From positions 1 to 64,000 of the forward strand of contig JAJEJU010000021.1 in the NCBI GenBank assembly GCA_021390615.1: a DNA stretch of 64,000 nucleotides, given 5' to 3'. Position 1 is the first letter of the stretch, and every line of letters begins with the position of its first letter. The DNA is from Rhodanobacteraceae bacterium ZG21-1 (GTDB lineage: Bacteria; Pseudomonadota; Gammaproteobacteria; Xanthomonadales; Rhodanobacteraceae). Of the stretch, positions 16,576 to 25,140 are shown piece by piece. Under the pieces are notes generated by a model that was not told the DNA's origin, searched no databases, and saw nothing but the letters and a program-made list of their open reading frames with translations. A program made the translations under genes and the position numbers.

Positions 16576-18465
16576 TCAGAAGTTGTACTTCATGCCCAGA
16601 TTGACGCTGTTGTACTTCTGGCTGTTGTCGCTGAAATGCCCGCTGTAGTCGAACCAGATGCTCACCTTGTCGGTGAGCATGGCGATCAGGCCGAGGTCGG
16701 CGCTGCCCCAGTTCTTGTCCGGGATGAAGCCGCTCAGCGAAAAGCTGCCGTTGAGCGTGGTCAGGCCGCTGGTGATATCGCGCGGATTGCCCTTGCTGTC
16801 GTGATTCCAGGCCAGTTCGGCGTAGGGCGTCAACGGCACGCTGCCGAGCTGCCACTGGCCCTGCAGGCGCCAGCCCAGGGTGCCGATCAAGGCCTGGCGG
16901 CGCTGGCTGCCGAACCACATCGCGGTGCTGTCGCCGCTGTGCTCGTCGTAGCCGTCGATGCGGATGTCCTGCCATTCCAGATTGGCGAACGGGCCGTGCT
17001 GGATGGCCTCACCGCCGAACCACCAGCCGCCGGTAAGGCCGACGCCGTCGAAGGAGCCGCTGGTGCTGCCGCTTTCGTTGCGCGTGCTCGGCCCCAGCGC
17101 GAAGCTGCGGTCGATGCTGCTGAAGTGGGAATGGCCGAACTCGCCGTAGCCGCCGACGTAGCCCGGGCCGTTGTGGTAGGTGACGAAGCCCAGTGCCGAG
17201 ATGTCTTCCAGCTTGTAGCCGCCGCCGCCGGCCACGTCGGCGTTGTTGTGCCCCAGGCCCAGCGCCGCACCTGCCGAGATATTGTCGTTGACGCGCATGT
17301 CGGCGCCGATGGTGAGGTTGACGTTGTCGCTGGTGGCATGCGGCGAGCTGTCATTGCCGTTGAAGCGCTGCTGGCCGTAGTTGACGTTGGCGAACAGCCG
17401 GCTCGCGCTGTAGTCGTCGGCGCTTTCGTGGTTGTACTTGCTGTCGGTCACCATCTGGCTGCGCACGGCCTTGGTCTGGGCGGTGCTGTCGGCCAGCTGT
17501 GCTTCGCCGAGCAGGGAGACCTGGCCGGGCGCGCGAAGCTCGGACAGCACCACCTGGCCGAAGATGGCGTGGGCCGCCGTGGTCGGATGCACGCCGTCCG
17601 CGAACAGGTAGTTCTGGTTCGCGTTGGGCGCGACCAGGGTGCTGCCGTTGCAGTCCTGCGAGCTGGAGGTGGTGCAGGCCGGCGTGGTCACGTTGACGAA
17701 GCCGTACTTGGCCGGATTCGCCATGACTTCGTTGAGCACGGCATAGGTGTTCACCGGCAGCACATTGGCGCCGGTGGCGCCGATGCCGGCGTTGAGTACC
17801 TGGTTGTACGACTGCGAGACGCTGGTCAGGAAGCTCTGAATGCCCGGGATCAGCGAGGCATCGGAGGCAGCTTCCGGTGTCGCCCCGATGTTCGGCAGAT
17901 TGAACACCACCACGTATTTCGCGCCGGCCTGCTTGAGCTGGGTGATCAGAGCCAGTTCCTGCGTCGCGGCGGCATTGATGTTGGCGACGGCCTCCGCCTG
18001 AGTCTCGCCGGCGCCCGGGAAAATCTGCCCGATGCCGTACTGGGTGGAGTGGTAGAAGATGTCGTTGGCGCCGCCCCAGACCATGTACAGGCTGCGTCGA
18101 TCGGCCTTGGCGCCGTTGGCGAGATAGCTGTTCACCTGCTGGGTCAGCGTCGGGATGGTCGAACTCGGGCCATCGTCGTCGGTAACCACGCCGGCGCCGC
18201 CATAGGCGTAATCGCTGCCGCCGACCCGCGAGGGCTGCAGATTGATGCCGTAGCCGTTGGCCACGTTCTGCACGGTGACGTTGCCGGGATTGGTGGTGAA
18301 CTTGCTGTAGGTGCCCAGCGAGGTCGAATAGAACTGGCCGGCGTCGCTGAGGCTATCGCCGAACACCACGACGTTGTCGAAGGGTGACTTGTCCGCGGCC
18401 TGCGCGGTACCGGCGAAAAGCATGGCGGCGGCGATGGCCGCCGTGAGGTGGCGTGTGCGCAACAT
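16576..18465 (-). CDS. GDSL-family autotransporter esterase (EstA-like)
   Basis: 629-aa type Va autotransporter carrying a lipolytic passenger. Signal peptide residues 1-23 (cleavage after AQA). The GDSL passenger shows block I FGDSLSD with nucleophile Ser38, block III GGAND (Asn133) and block V DGVHP (Asp289, His292). The C-terminal beta barrel spans roughly residues 350-629 and ends in the terminal Phe expected for BAM-dependent insertion. The enzyme should be anchored in the outer membrane with the esterase facing outward, cleaving short-chain esters or lipids as Pseudomonas EstA does. The start at 18465 is supported by an AAGGAG site a few bases upstream; seven extra in-frame residues upstream are dispensable. 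It lies downstream of tex across a strong hairpin and is probably transcribed separately. Confidence 0.92.
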   Translation of the reverse strand: MLRTRHLTAAIAAAMLFAGTAQAADKSPFDNVVVFGDSLSDAGQFYSTSLGTYSKFTTNPGNVTVQNVANGYGINLQPSRVGGSDYAYGGAGVVTDDDGPSSTIPTLTQQVNSYLANGAKADRRSLYMVWGGANDIFYHSTQYGIGQIFPGAGETQAEAVANINAAATQELALITQLKQAGAKYVVVFNLPNIGATPEAASDASLIPGIQSFLTSVSQSYNQVLNAGIGATGANVLPVNTYAVLNEVMANPAKYGFVNVTTPACTTSSSQDCNGSTLVAPNANQNYLFADGVHPTTAAHAIFGQVVLSELRAPGQVSLLGEAQLADSTAQTKAVRSQMVTDSKYNHESADDYSASRLFANVNYGQQRFNGNDSSPHATSDNVNLTIGADMRVNDNISAGAALGLGHNNADVAGGGGYKLEDISALGFVTYHNGPGYVGGYGEFGHSHFSSIDRSFALGPSTRNESGSTSGSFDGVGLTGGWWFGGEAIQHGPFANLEWQDIRIDGYDEHSGDSTAMWFGSQRRQALIGTLGWRLQGQWQLGSVPLTPYAELAWNHDSKGNPRDITSGLTTLNGSFSLSGFIPDKNWGSADLGLIAMLTDKVSIWFDYSGHFSDNSQKYNSVNLGMKYNF

Positions 18466-18559
18466 CGAGAAGCTCCTTGACCCCACGGTTTCGAACTGAA
18501 CCGTTTATGACAGCAAGATAGCGGAAAACAGGGCGTCTCGGCGCGTGGCTTTGCAACAT

Positions 18560-18596
18560 CGTGCCGCGCGCCCGGATCGTCCGGGCGTGCGGCACG
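18560..18596 (-). terminator. Very stable GC hairpin after tex
   Basis: CGTGCCGC (18560-18567) pairs with the GCGGCACG that ends at 18596, and GCCCGG with CCGGGC inside. No U-tract follows on the minus strand, so termination is plausible but not certain. Confidence 0.4.
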
Positions 18597-18602
18597 GAGG
18601 AG

Positions 18603-20924
18603 CTAGTTTTTGCGGGCGCGGGCGAAGGCTTCCGCGAAGGCGCCGTTCGCCGGCGGCGCGGCCGGCTTGGCCGGCGGGCGCCCGGGGCGTTCGTCGCGGC
18701 GACCACGAGTCTCGGCACCGGCGCCGGCTCCCGGGCGGCCGCTGCGGGCCTGGCCCGGCTCGTCGTCCAGGCGCATGGACAGGCCGATACGCTGGCGCGG
18801 CAGGTCCACCTCCATCACCTTCACCTTGACGATGTCGCCGGCCTTCACCGCGTCGCGCGGATCCTTGACGAAGGTATGCGACAGCGCCGACACGTGGACC
18901 AGGCCGTCCTGGTGCACGCCGATGTCGACGAAGGCGCCGAAGGCGGCCACGTTGGTGACGCGGCCCTCCAGGACCATGCCGGGCCGGAGGTCCTTCAGGT
19001 CCTCCACGCCCTCGGCGAAGCTGGGCGCGACGAATTCGGGGCGCGGGTCGCGGCCGGGCTTCTCCAGTTCCTTGAGGATGTCGCGCACGGTCGGCACGCC
19101 GAACTGCTCGTCGGTGAACTGCTCGGGCCGCAGGCCGCGCAGGAAGCTGCTGTCGCCGATGATCTGGCGCACTTCGCGGCCGCACTGGGCGATGATGCGC
19201 TCGACCACCGGATAGGCTTCCGGGTGCACTGCGCTGGCGTCCAGCGGATTGTCGCCGTTGGGCACGCGCAGGAAGCCCGCGCACTGCTCGAAAGCCTTCT
19301 CGCCCAGCCGCGGCACTTTCATCAGGGCCTTGCGGTTGGCGAAGCGGCCGTTGGCGTCGCGGTGCTTCACCACGTTCTCGGCCACCGAGGCCGACAGGCC
19401 GGCCACCCGCGACAGCAGGGCGGCGGAGGCGGTGTTGACGTCGACGCCCACCGCGTTCACGCAGTCCTCGACGCGCGCATCCAGCGCGCGGGCCAGCTTT
19501 ACCTGGTTCACGTCGTGCTGGTACTGGCCCACGCCGATCGCCTTCGGCTCGATCTTCACCAGCTCGGCCAGCGGATCCTGCAGGCGGCGCGCGATCGAGA
19601 CAGCACCGCGCAGGCTCACGTCCAGCCCGGGGAATTCCTTCGCTGCGGTCTCCGAGGCCGAGTACACCGAAGCGCCTGCCTCGCTGACCACGATCTTGGC
19701 CAGCTTGGTGTCGGGCAGCTTCTTGATCAGCTCGCCGGCCAACTTGTCGGTCTCGCGCGAGGCGGTGCCGTTGCCGATCGCGATCAGGTCCACCTTGTGC
19801 TGCAGGCACAGCTTGGCCAGTGCCGCCAGCGACTCGTTCCACTGCCGCCTCGGCTCATGCGGGTAGACCGTATCGGTCGCCAGCAGCTTGCCGGTGGCGT
19901 CGACCACCGCCACCTTCACGCCGGTGCGGATGCCGGGGTCGAGCCCCATCACGGTCTTGGCGCCTGCCGGCGCGGCCAGCAGCAGGTCCTTCAGGTTTTC
20001 GCCGAACACGCGGATCGCCTCGTCCTCGGCGCCTTCGCGCACGCGGCCGAACAGATCCAGGGTCAGGTGCAGGTGCAGCTTCACCCGCCAGGTCAGGCGC
20101 ACGGTCTCGCGCAGCCAAGTGTCGGCCGCGCGGCCGCGATCATGGATGCCGGCATGCGCGGCGACACGCCCTTCGCCCTCGAGATGGCCTTGTTCGGCAT
20201 CGGTGCCGGGCGCCAGTTCGAGTTCGATCACGCCCTCGTTGCGCGCGCGCATCAAGGCCAGCAGGCGGTGCGAGGGAATCTTGCCGATCGCTTCGGCATG
20301 GTCGAAGTAGTCGCGGAACTTGGCGCCTTCCTGTTCCTTGCCCTCGACCAGCTTGGCGCGGATCTGGCCTTTGTCCCACAGCCAGTCGCGCAGCTCGCCG
20401 ACCAGGTGCGCGTCTTCGGCGATGCTCTCCATCAGGATCGCGCGGGCGCCGTCCAGCGCGGCGCGCACGTCGGCCACGCCCTTCTCGGCGTCGACGAAGG
20501 CTTCAGCATAGGTTTCCGGCGTGCGCGTCGGGTCTTCGCGCAGGCCGAGCGCCAGCGGCTCCAGGCCGGCTTCGCGGGCGATCTGCGCCTTAGTGCGACG
20601 CTTGGGCTTGTACGGCAGATACAGATCTTCCAGCCGCGCCTTGGTCTCGGCGGCGAGCAGGTCGGCCTTCAGGGCATCGGTCAGCTTGCCCTGTTCTTCG
20701 ATGCTGGCGAGGATCGCGCCGCGGCGCTCCTCCATCTCGCGCAGATAGTGCAGGCGTTCTTCCAGCAGGCGCAGCTGGGTGTCGTCGAGGCCGCCGGTGG
20801 CTTCCTTGCGGTAGCGCGCGATGAACGGCACGGTGGCGCCGCCGTCGAGCAGTTCCACGGCTGCGTGCACCTGGTCGGGCTTGGCGGCGATGTCCTGGGC
20901 AATGCGTTGTTCGATGCTGAGCAT
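18603..20924 (-). CDS. tex: Tex-family RNA-binding transcription accessory protein
   Basis: 773-aa Tex/YhgF protein, a conserved nucleic-acid-binding factor implicated in transcription and RNA metabolism. The domain order is as in the family: N-terminal helical region with the [17 protein letters not shown] segment (about 30-50), a YqgF/RNase H-like domain ([16 protein letters not shown]), the helix-hairpin-helix region (VGVDVNTAS... LSRVAGLS) and a C-terminal S1 domain ([21 protein letters not shown], near 650-720). A basic, Arg/Gly-rich tail follows. Length matches the usual 770-780. The start is the first Met of the family sequence. It is on the same strand as the esterase but separated by a hairpin. 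Confidence 0.96.
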   Translation of the reverse strand: MLSIEQRIAQDIAAKPDQVHAAVELLDGGATVPFIARYRKEATGGLDDTQLRLLEERLHYLREMEERRGAILASIEEQGKLTDALKADLLAAETKARLEDLYLPYKPKRRTKAQIAREAGLEPLALGLREDPTRTPETYAEAFVDAEKGVADVRAALDGARAILMESIAEDAHLVGELRDWLWDKGQIRAKLVEGKEQEGAKFRDYFDHAEAIGKIPSHRLLALMRARNEGVIELELAPGTDAEQGHLEGEGRVAAHAGIHDRGRAADTWLRETVRLTWRVKLHLHLTLDLFGRVREGAEDEAIRVFGENLKDLLLAAPAGAKTVMGLDPGIRTGVKVAVVDATGKLLATDTVYPHEPRRQWNESLAALAKLCLQHKVDLIAIGNGTASRETDKLAGELIKKLPDTKLAKIVVSEAGASVYSASETAAKEFPGLDVSLRGAVSIARRLQDPLAELVKIEPKAIGVGQYQHDVNQVKLARALDARVEDCVNAVGVDVNTASAALLSRVAGLSASVAENVVKHRDANGRFANRKALMKVPRLGEKAFEQCAGFLRVPNGDNPLDASAVHPEAYPVVERIIAQCGREVRQIIGDSSFLRGLRPEQFTDEQFGVPTVRDILKELEKPGRDPRPEFVAPSFAEGVEDLKDLRPGMVLEGRVTNVAAFGAFVDIGVHQDGLVHVSALSHTFVKDPRDAVKAGDIVKVKVMEVDLPRQRIGLSMRLDDEPGQARSGRPGAGAGAETRGRRDERPGRPPAKPAAPPANGAFAEAFARARKN

Positions 20925-21087
20925 GAGCTAGGCGATGGGCTGGTTGCAAAAGAGAGTCATCATAGCAATCCAGCCACGGGCGACGAAGCTTGCTTGTGCC
21001 GCCCGCAAGAATTACCGAAGCTGGCGGCGCAGCGCGATCGAGGCGCGCGCTGCGCTGTCACCAACGCTTATCGACACAGGGGTCAAT

Positions 21088-21693
21088 ATGAAATTTCTAT
21101 ATGCGTGGATCGCAGGTTGCGCGATCCTTTTTCTGAGTGGCTGTCAGTCGTCCTTGATGACCCGGGCATCGTCGCCTGCGCTCGCCGCAGCCTCGAATGA
21201 GGGCGCCACGGTAGTGTTCCTGCGGCCGTCCAGCCTCGGCGGGGCCATACAGGCGTCGGTGTTCGACGTCACCGATGGCAAGACCAGCTTCGGCGGCATC
21301 GTGTCCACCGATACCCAGGTGCGCATGCAGCTTCCTGCGGGCGAGCACTTGCTCATGGTGCAGGCCGAAAATGCCGATTTCATGAACGCCACGCTGGCGC
21401 CCGGCAAGACCTACTATGTGCTGGTTTCGCCCCGCATCGGCGTATGGAAGGCGCGCTTCTCGCTGCTGCCCATCCACAACGACGCGGCCGCCAAATACAG
21501 CCTCAAGTCGGAGCATTTCGCCGATTGGCAGAAGCAGTGCCAGTTGGTCGAGAAAAGCGCGGCTGCGGATGCCTGGTACCAGGCTCATCAGGGCGCGATC
21601 GAGAGCAAGCGCGTGGACTACATGAAGAAATGGGACGTCATGGACGCTGCCCACAAGGCCGAGTTGACCCTGCACGCCGAGGACGGCATCTAG
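21088..21693 (+). CDS. Small predicted lipoprotein, possibly DUF2846-like
   Basis: 201-aa protein with an N-terminal signal peptide ending in lipobox LSGC (Cys19). The mature part starts with a Ser/Ala-rich segment. The central region (about 40-130) has a beta-rich pattern around VVFLRPS, the VRMQLPAGEHLLMV segment and YYVLVSPR, similar to DUF2846-type lipoproteins with a PEGA-like core. The C-terminal part is charged and helical (residues 145-200). No enzyme motif is present. The start is at ATG 21088, directly before the basic residue and hydrophobic core; upstream in-frame sequence is not signal-like. It lies alone between divergent tex and convergent RDD gene. Function unknown. Confidence 0.72.
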   Translation: MKFLYAWIAGCAILFLSGCQSSLMTRASSPALAAASNEGATVVFLRPSSLGGAIQASVFDVTDGKTSFGGIVSTDTQVRMQLPAGEHLLMVQAENADFMNATLAPGKTYYVLVSPRIGVWKARFSLLPIHNDAAAKYSLKSEHFADWQKQCQLVEKSAAADAWYQAHQGAIESKRVDYMKKWDVMDAAHKAELTLHAEDGI

Positions 21694-21780
21694 TCGCCAA
21701 GGATCTAGTCGTCAAGGGATCGACGAATTGCCAGGATCGATGCGCGCGGCGTGGCAGCGCGCATCGATCCCTCGATGACG

Positions 21781-22545
21781 TCAGGCGTTCAGCGAGCCGT
21801 TCGAGCCGCCGCTGGGCCGGCTGCGGTCCTTGAACTCGCTGGCGCGGCCGTTCAGCACCAGGGTGCCGGCGATGAAATCGTGCAGGCCTTGCTTGCGCTG
21901 GGTGAAGGCCACCATCAGGAAGCCGATGCAGAGAATGATCGAGCTGAGCCACTTGGCGGGATAGCGGCCGAGCGCGCGCAGGAAACTGATCCGCCGACCT
22001 TCCAGGTCGGTGACCCGGATGCCCAGTGCCAGCTTGCCCACCGTCCCCTGCCAGGCCGAGCTTTCGCAGACGGCGAAATACAGCCAGCCCACCGCGGTGA
22101 TGAGCAGCATCGCCGGCCCCATCGCGCTGTAGTACGCGCCGTAGGCCGACATCACTGCGTGCGGGTCGCCCGGCGAGGCCATGATGGCCTGCTTCATGGT
22201 CTCTTCCGCCGCGCTGCCGCCCAGCACAGCCATGATGATCTTGTTGGGAATGAACAACACGATCGCGTCGAGAATGTAGGCCGCGACGCGCTTCCAGAAA
22301 CCGGCGTAGTCCTCCAGCGAGGCCGTGGTGGTCCGCGGCAGATCGCCGGTCGAGCTGGGCGCCGCATAAGCACTCGCGATGGTCAGGTCGTCGGGGAACA
22401 GCACCGACAGCGGCTGCCAGTCGGCCAGTCCCTCGTACCAGCCCAGATCCTGGCGGCTGACCTTGCCGCTGCGCAGCCATTCGCGCACATCGCTTTCCTG
22501 ATAAGGCCCGTGGCGTTCGCCGTCACGTCCGATCCAGACTTCCAT
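21781..22545 (-). CDS. GYF_2-RDD domain membrane protein
   Basis: 254-aa membrane protein. The N-terminus (1-55) is a GYF_2 domain with the pattern VWIGRDGERHGPYQESDVREW and a tryptophan-rich W..GLADWQPL end. After a linker, residues 80-235 form an RDD domain with the family-defining Arg and Asp residues (FWKRVAAYILDAIVLF, and GTVGKLALGIRVTDLEGRRI) and about three or four transmembrane helices. RDD proteins often act in transport or stress, and the GYF domain suggests binding to proline-rich partners. No function is assigned. It lies downstream of mnmG (gap 88 nt) on the same strand and may share its transcript. The start was chosen at the GYF domain. Confidence 0.82.
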   Translation of the reverse strand: MEVWIGRDGERHGPYQESDVREWLRSGKVSRQDLGWYEGLADWQPLSVLFPDDLTIASAYAAPSSTGDLPRTTTASLEDYAGFWKRVAAYILDAIVLFIPNKIIMAVLGGSAAEETMKQAIMASPGDPHAVMSAYGAYYSAMGPAMLLITAVGWLYFAVCESSAWQGTVGKLALGIRVTDLEGRRISFLRALGRYPAKWLSSIILCIGFLMVAFTQRKQGLHDFIAGTLVLNGRASEFKDRSRPSGGSNGSLNA

Positions 22546-22633
22546 TGCACCCTCTCCCGTGGTGGTCGCAAGTGCGCATGATGCCACGAGCCCGTTCGCG
22601 GTTGGTGTGCAGGAAGTCCCGCGGAACCTCGGT

Positions 22634-24511
22634 TCAGGCGGCGTCGCGGCGCCGCAGATGCACCAGCAGCAGCGAGATCGCCGCTGGGGTGACGCCGCTG
22701 ATCCGCTTGGCCTGGCCGAGCGTGGCCGGCTGCACGCGCTTGAGCTTGAGCAGCACTTCGGCGGACAAGCCGCGCACCTTGTCGTAGTCGAAGCCGGCGG
22801 GGATGGCGGTGTGCTCGTGCCGGCGCTGGCGCTCGATGTCTTCATGCTGGCGCTGCAGATAGCCGGCGTACTTGGCCTGCACTTCCACCTGCGCGGCGAT
22901 GTCCTCGCGCGCCGCCGTCGGCCCCAGTTCGGGCACCGTCGCCAGCCGGGCATAGTCGAGTTCGGGGCGGCGCAACAGATCGAGCGCGCTGGTCTCCCGG
23001 CTGACCGCAATGCCGAGGTGGCGTTCGACGGCGCCGCCGAGCGCATTGTTGGGCGCCGCCCACAGCGTGCCCAGGCGCTGCAGTTCCGCCTCCACCGCGT
23101 CGCGCTTGGCGCGCAGCGCATCGTGGCGCGCCGAGGGCACCACGCCCAAGGCGAAACCCTGCTCGGTCAGGCGCAGGTCGGCGTTGTCCTCGCGCAGATG
23201 CAGCCGGTATTCGGCGCGCGAGGTGAACATGCGATACGGCTCGATGGTGCCGTTGCTGGTGAGGTCGTCGATCAGCACGCCGACATAGGCCTCGTCGCGG
23301 CGCGGATGCCAGGGCGCCTTGCCCTGCACGGCCAGCGCGGCGTTCAGGCCGGCGACCAGGCCTTGCGCGGCGGCTTCCTCGTAGCCGGTGGTGCCGTTGA
23401 TCTGGCCGGCGAAGTACAGGCCGGGAATGGCCTTGGTCTCCAGCCACGGCTGCAGCCCACGCGGATCGAAATAGTCGTACTCGATCGCGTAGCCTGGGCG
23501 GGTGATGTGCGCGTGCTCGAAGCCCTTGATCGAACGCACCAGCTCAAGCTGTACGTCGAACGGCAGCGAGGTGGAGATGCCGTTGGGATAGACCTCGAAA
23601 GTATCCAGCCCTTCCGGCTCGATGAAGATCTGGTGCGAAAGCTTCTCGGAGAAGCGCACCACCTTGTCCTCGATCGAGGGGCAATAGCGCGGGCCGGTGC
23701 CCTCGATCTGCCCGGTGTACAGCGGCGAGCGATCCAGCGCGCCGCGGATGATCTCGTGGGTGCGCTCGCTGGTGTGGGTGATCCAGCAGCTCACCTGGCG
23801 CGGATGTTCCTCGCGCAGGCCGAGATAGGAGAACACCGGGGCCGGATCGTCGCCCGGCTGTTCTTCCAGCCCGGCGAAGTCGATGCTGCGCAGGTCGATG
23901 CGCGGCGGCGTGCCGGTCTTCAGGCGGTCCGCTGCCACCGGCAGCTCGCGCAGGCGCTGCGCCAGCGTGCTGGCGGGCGGATCGCCGGCGCGGCCGCCGG
24001 CGTACTGGGCCGGGCCGACATGGATCTTGCCGGCCAGGAAGGTGCCGGCGGTCAGCACCACGGCACGCGCATGGAAGCGCAGCCCCATCTGGGTCACCAC
24101 GCCGACCGCGCGGCCGCCTTCCAGGATCAGATCGTCCACCGCCTGCTGGAACAGCTGCAGGCCAGGCTGGGTTTCCACGATATGGCGGATCGCCGCCTTG
24201 TACAGGCTGCGGTCGGCCTGGCAGCGCGTGGCGCGCACGGCCGGCCCCTTGGACGCGTTGAGCGTGCGCCACTGGATGCCAGCCAGGTCGGCCGCATGCG
24301 CCATGGCGCCGCCTAGGGCGTCGATCTCCTTCACCAGATGGCCCTTGCCGATGCCGCCGATGGCCGGATTGCAGCTCATCTGACCGATCGTCTCGATGTT
24401 GTGGCTGAGCAGCAGGGTGCGCGCGCCGGCGCGTGCCGCCGCCAGCGCGGCCTCGGTGCCGGCATGGCCGCCTCCGACCACGATCACGTCGTAAGAGGTG
24501 GGATGGAACAT
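22634..24511 (-). CDS. mnmG: tRNA uridine-5-carboxymethylaminomethyl(34) synthesis enzyme MnmG
   Basis: 625-aa FAD protein that, with MnmE, makes the cmnm5U/mnm5U modification at the wobble position of certain tRNAs. The N-terminal dinucleotide-binding motif [17 protein letters not shown], the [23 protein letters not shown] and [18 protein letters not shown] blocks, the [13 protein letters not shown] motif, and the C-terminal [12 protein letters not shown] are all diagnostic. Length is typical (620-640). The start at [18 protein letters not shown] was taken; a slightly earlier ATG would add eight residues and is less likely. The gene faces the intergenic region that carries a sigma-54-like promoter reading away from it. 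Confidence 0.97.
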   Translation of the reverse strand: MFHPTSYDVIVVGGGHAGTEAALAAARAGARTLLLSHNIETIGQMSCNPAIGGIGKGHLVKEIDALGGAMAHAADLAGIQWRTLNASKGPAVRATRCQADRSLYKAAIRHIVETQPGLQLFQQAVDDLILEGGRAVGVVTQMGLRFHARAVVLTAGTFLAGKIHVGPAQYAGGRAGDPPASTLAQRLRELPVAADRLKTGTPPRIDLRSIDFAGLEEQPGDDPAPVFSYLGLREEHPRQVSCWITHTSERTHEIIRGALDRSPLYTGQIEGTGPRYCPSIEDKVVRFSEKLSHQIFIEPEGLDTFEVYPNGISTSLPFDVQLELVRSIKGFEHAHITRPGYAIEYDYFDPRGLQPWLETKAIPGLYFAGQINGTTGYEEAAAQGLVAGLNAALAVQGKAPWHPRRDEAYVGVLIDDLTSNGTIEPYRMFTSRAEYRLHLREDNADLRLTEQGFALGVVPSARHDALRAKRDAVEAELQRLGTLWAAPNNALGGAVERHLGIAVSRETSALDLLRRPELDYARLATVPELGPTAAREDIAAQVEVQAKYAGYLQRQHEDIERQRRHEHTAIPAGFDYDKVRGLSAEVLLKLKRVQPATLGQAKRISGVTPAAISLLLVHLRRRDAA

Positions 24512-24650
24512 CGGGCAGTCTCGTTTCGTGGACATCAGCGATCAGGGAGCAACATGGTAGCGCGGGCCACCACGTCTAAGAGCCTTCGGCGATGTAAGCC
24601 CCCCGCGCGAAGGCCTGGATAAACCGGCACTTTTCAGCTGTCCCGCGCTT

Positions 24651-24666
24651 TGGCACGCAAGCTGCA
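24651..24666 (+). promoter_or_regulatory. Sigma-54-type -24/-12 promoter
   Basis: TGGCACG (24651-24657) followed after four bases by CTGCA gives the invariant GG-N10-GC arrangement of sigma-54 promoters (GG at 24652-24653, GC at 24664-24665). A preceding T also fits. It points into a gene-free gap that has a terminator about 110 nt downstream. I did not identify an upstream enhancer site. Confidence 0.5.
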
Positions 24667-24676
24667 TTTACCCCTT

Positions 24677-24791
24677 TGCACTTTCACGGGCAGAAGCGGC
24701 GCCGATGGCGCCATGCCGAGGTCGAACGAACAGGGGTTCGATCGCGTGCCGGGAGAGGAAGCAAGACGGCGCCTCATGGGCGCCGTCGTTC
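24677..24791 (+). ncRNA. Candidate small RNA downstream of a sigma-54-type promoter
   Basis: Predicted transcript of about 115 nt from roughly 24677 (12 nt after the -12 element) to a terminator hairpin GACGGCGCC/GGCGCCGTC (24765-24787) followed by GTTCTTT. A second stem pairs GGCGCC with GGCGCC across a GAT loop near 24699-24713, so alternative pairings between these repeated palindromes are possible. The segment also contains GGA motifs (GGGAGAGGAAG), the kind of site CsrA/RsmA binds. No plausible ORF begins after the promoter; the open frame starting at TTG 24676 lacks a ribosome-binding site and family resemblance. Sequence alone cannot prove transcription. Confidence 0.4.
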
Positions 24792-24846
24792 TTTGCATCA
24801 GCCGAAACTAGCCTCAGGCTGGAGCCTGATTCAGGCTGGAAATAGA

Positions 24847-24909
24847 TCTGACGCCCGTGGTCTCAGGAACAGGGGGAATCCAGGATGACCGGTGCAGCCG
24901 GGCGTCAGA
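24847..24909. other. Long perfect inverted repeat, candidate structured RNA
   Basis: TCTGACGCCCG (24847-24857) is exactly complementary to CGGGCGTCAGA (24899-24909), an 11-bp stem enclosing 41 nt. The enclosed segment carries GGTC/GACC and three GGA-type motifs (CAGGAA, GGGGGA, CAGGAT). An 18-nt region just upstream has repeats of CAGGCTGGA. Which strand is transcribed, if any, is unknown. Confidence 0.35.
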
Positions 24910-25140
24910 AACCGGTAAAAATTTTGCCGAGGCCCGCTCCCTTGCGGCCGCCTTGCATACGCCGAATACTCGCCCCTGGCGCGTGAATATGAAGTGACTG
25001 AAGTAAACTTTCTGCCTGAACTGGGCAGCAGTTGACGTATTGCGTCAGTAAGAGACGCATGAGTATGGCGGAATTGCGAGACCCATCACGGATGCCGCGC
25101 CGCGGGTCGGAGCCAAGCGGGAGCGTGCAGGCTTGCCCGC
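24910..25140. other. Rest of mnmG-pepN gap, no gene seen
   Basis: No convincing ORF. A dyad TGACG-N5-CGTCA lies at 25033-25047 and a palindrome-like CGGTAAAAATTTTGCCG at 24913-24929. The open frame starting at ATG 25060 or so runs opposite the end of pepN and looks spurious. Confidence 0.5.

Noticed and set aside
16636-18387. A 583-codon plus-strand frame opposite the autotransporter.
   Set aside because: The opposite frame has GDSL motifs, a signal peptide and a beta barrel; this one has only biased composition.
24676-24888. Small ORF starting at TTG 24676 inside the candidate sRNA.
   Set aside because: It lacks a ribosome-binding site, is Arg-rich, crosses a terminator hairpin and has no known counterpart.
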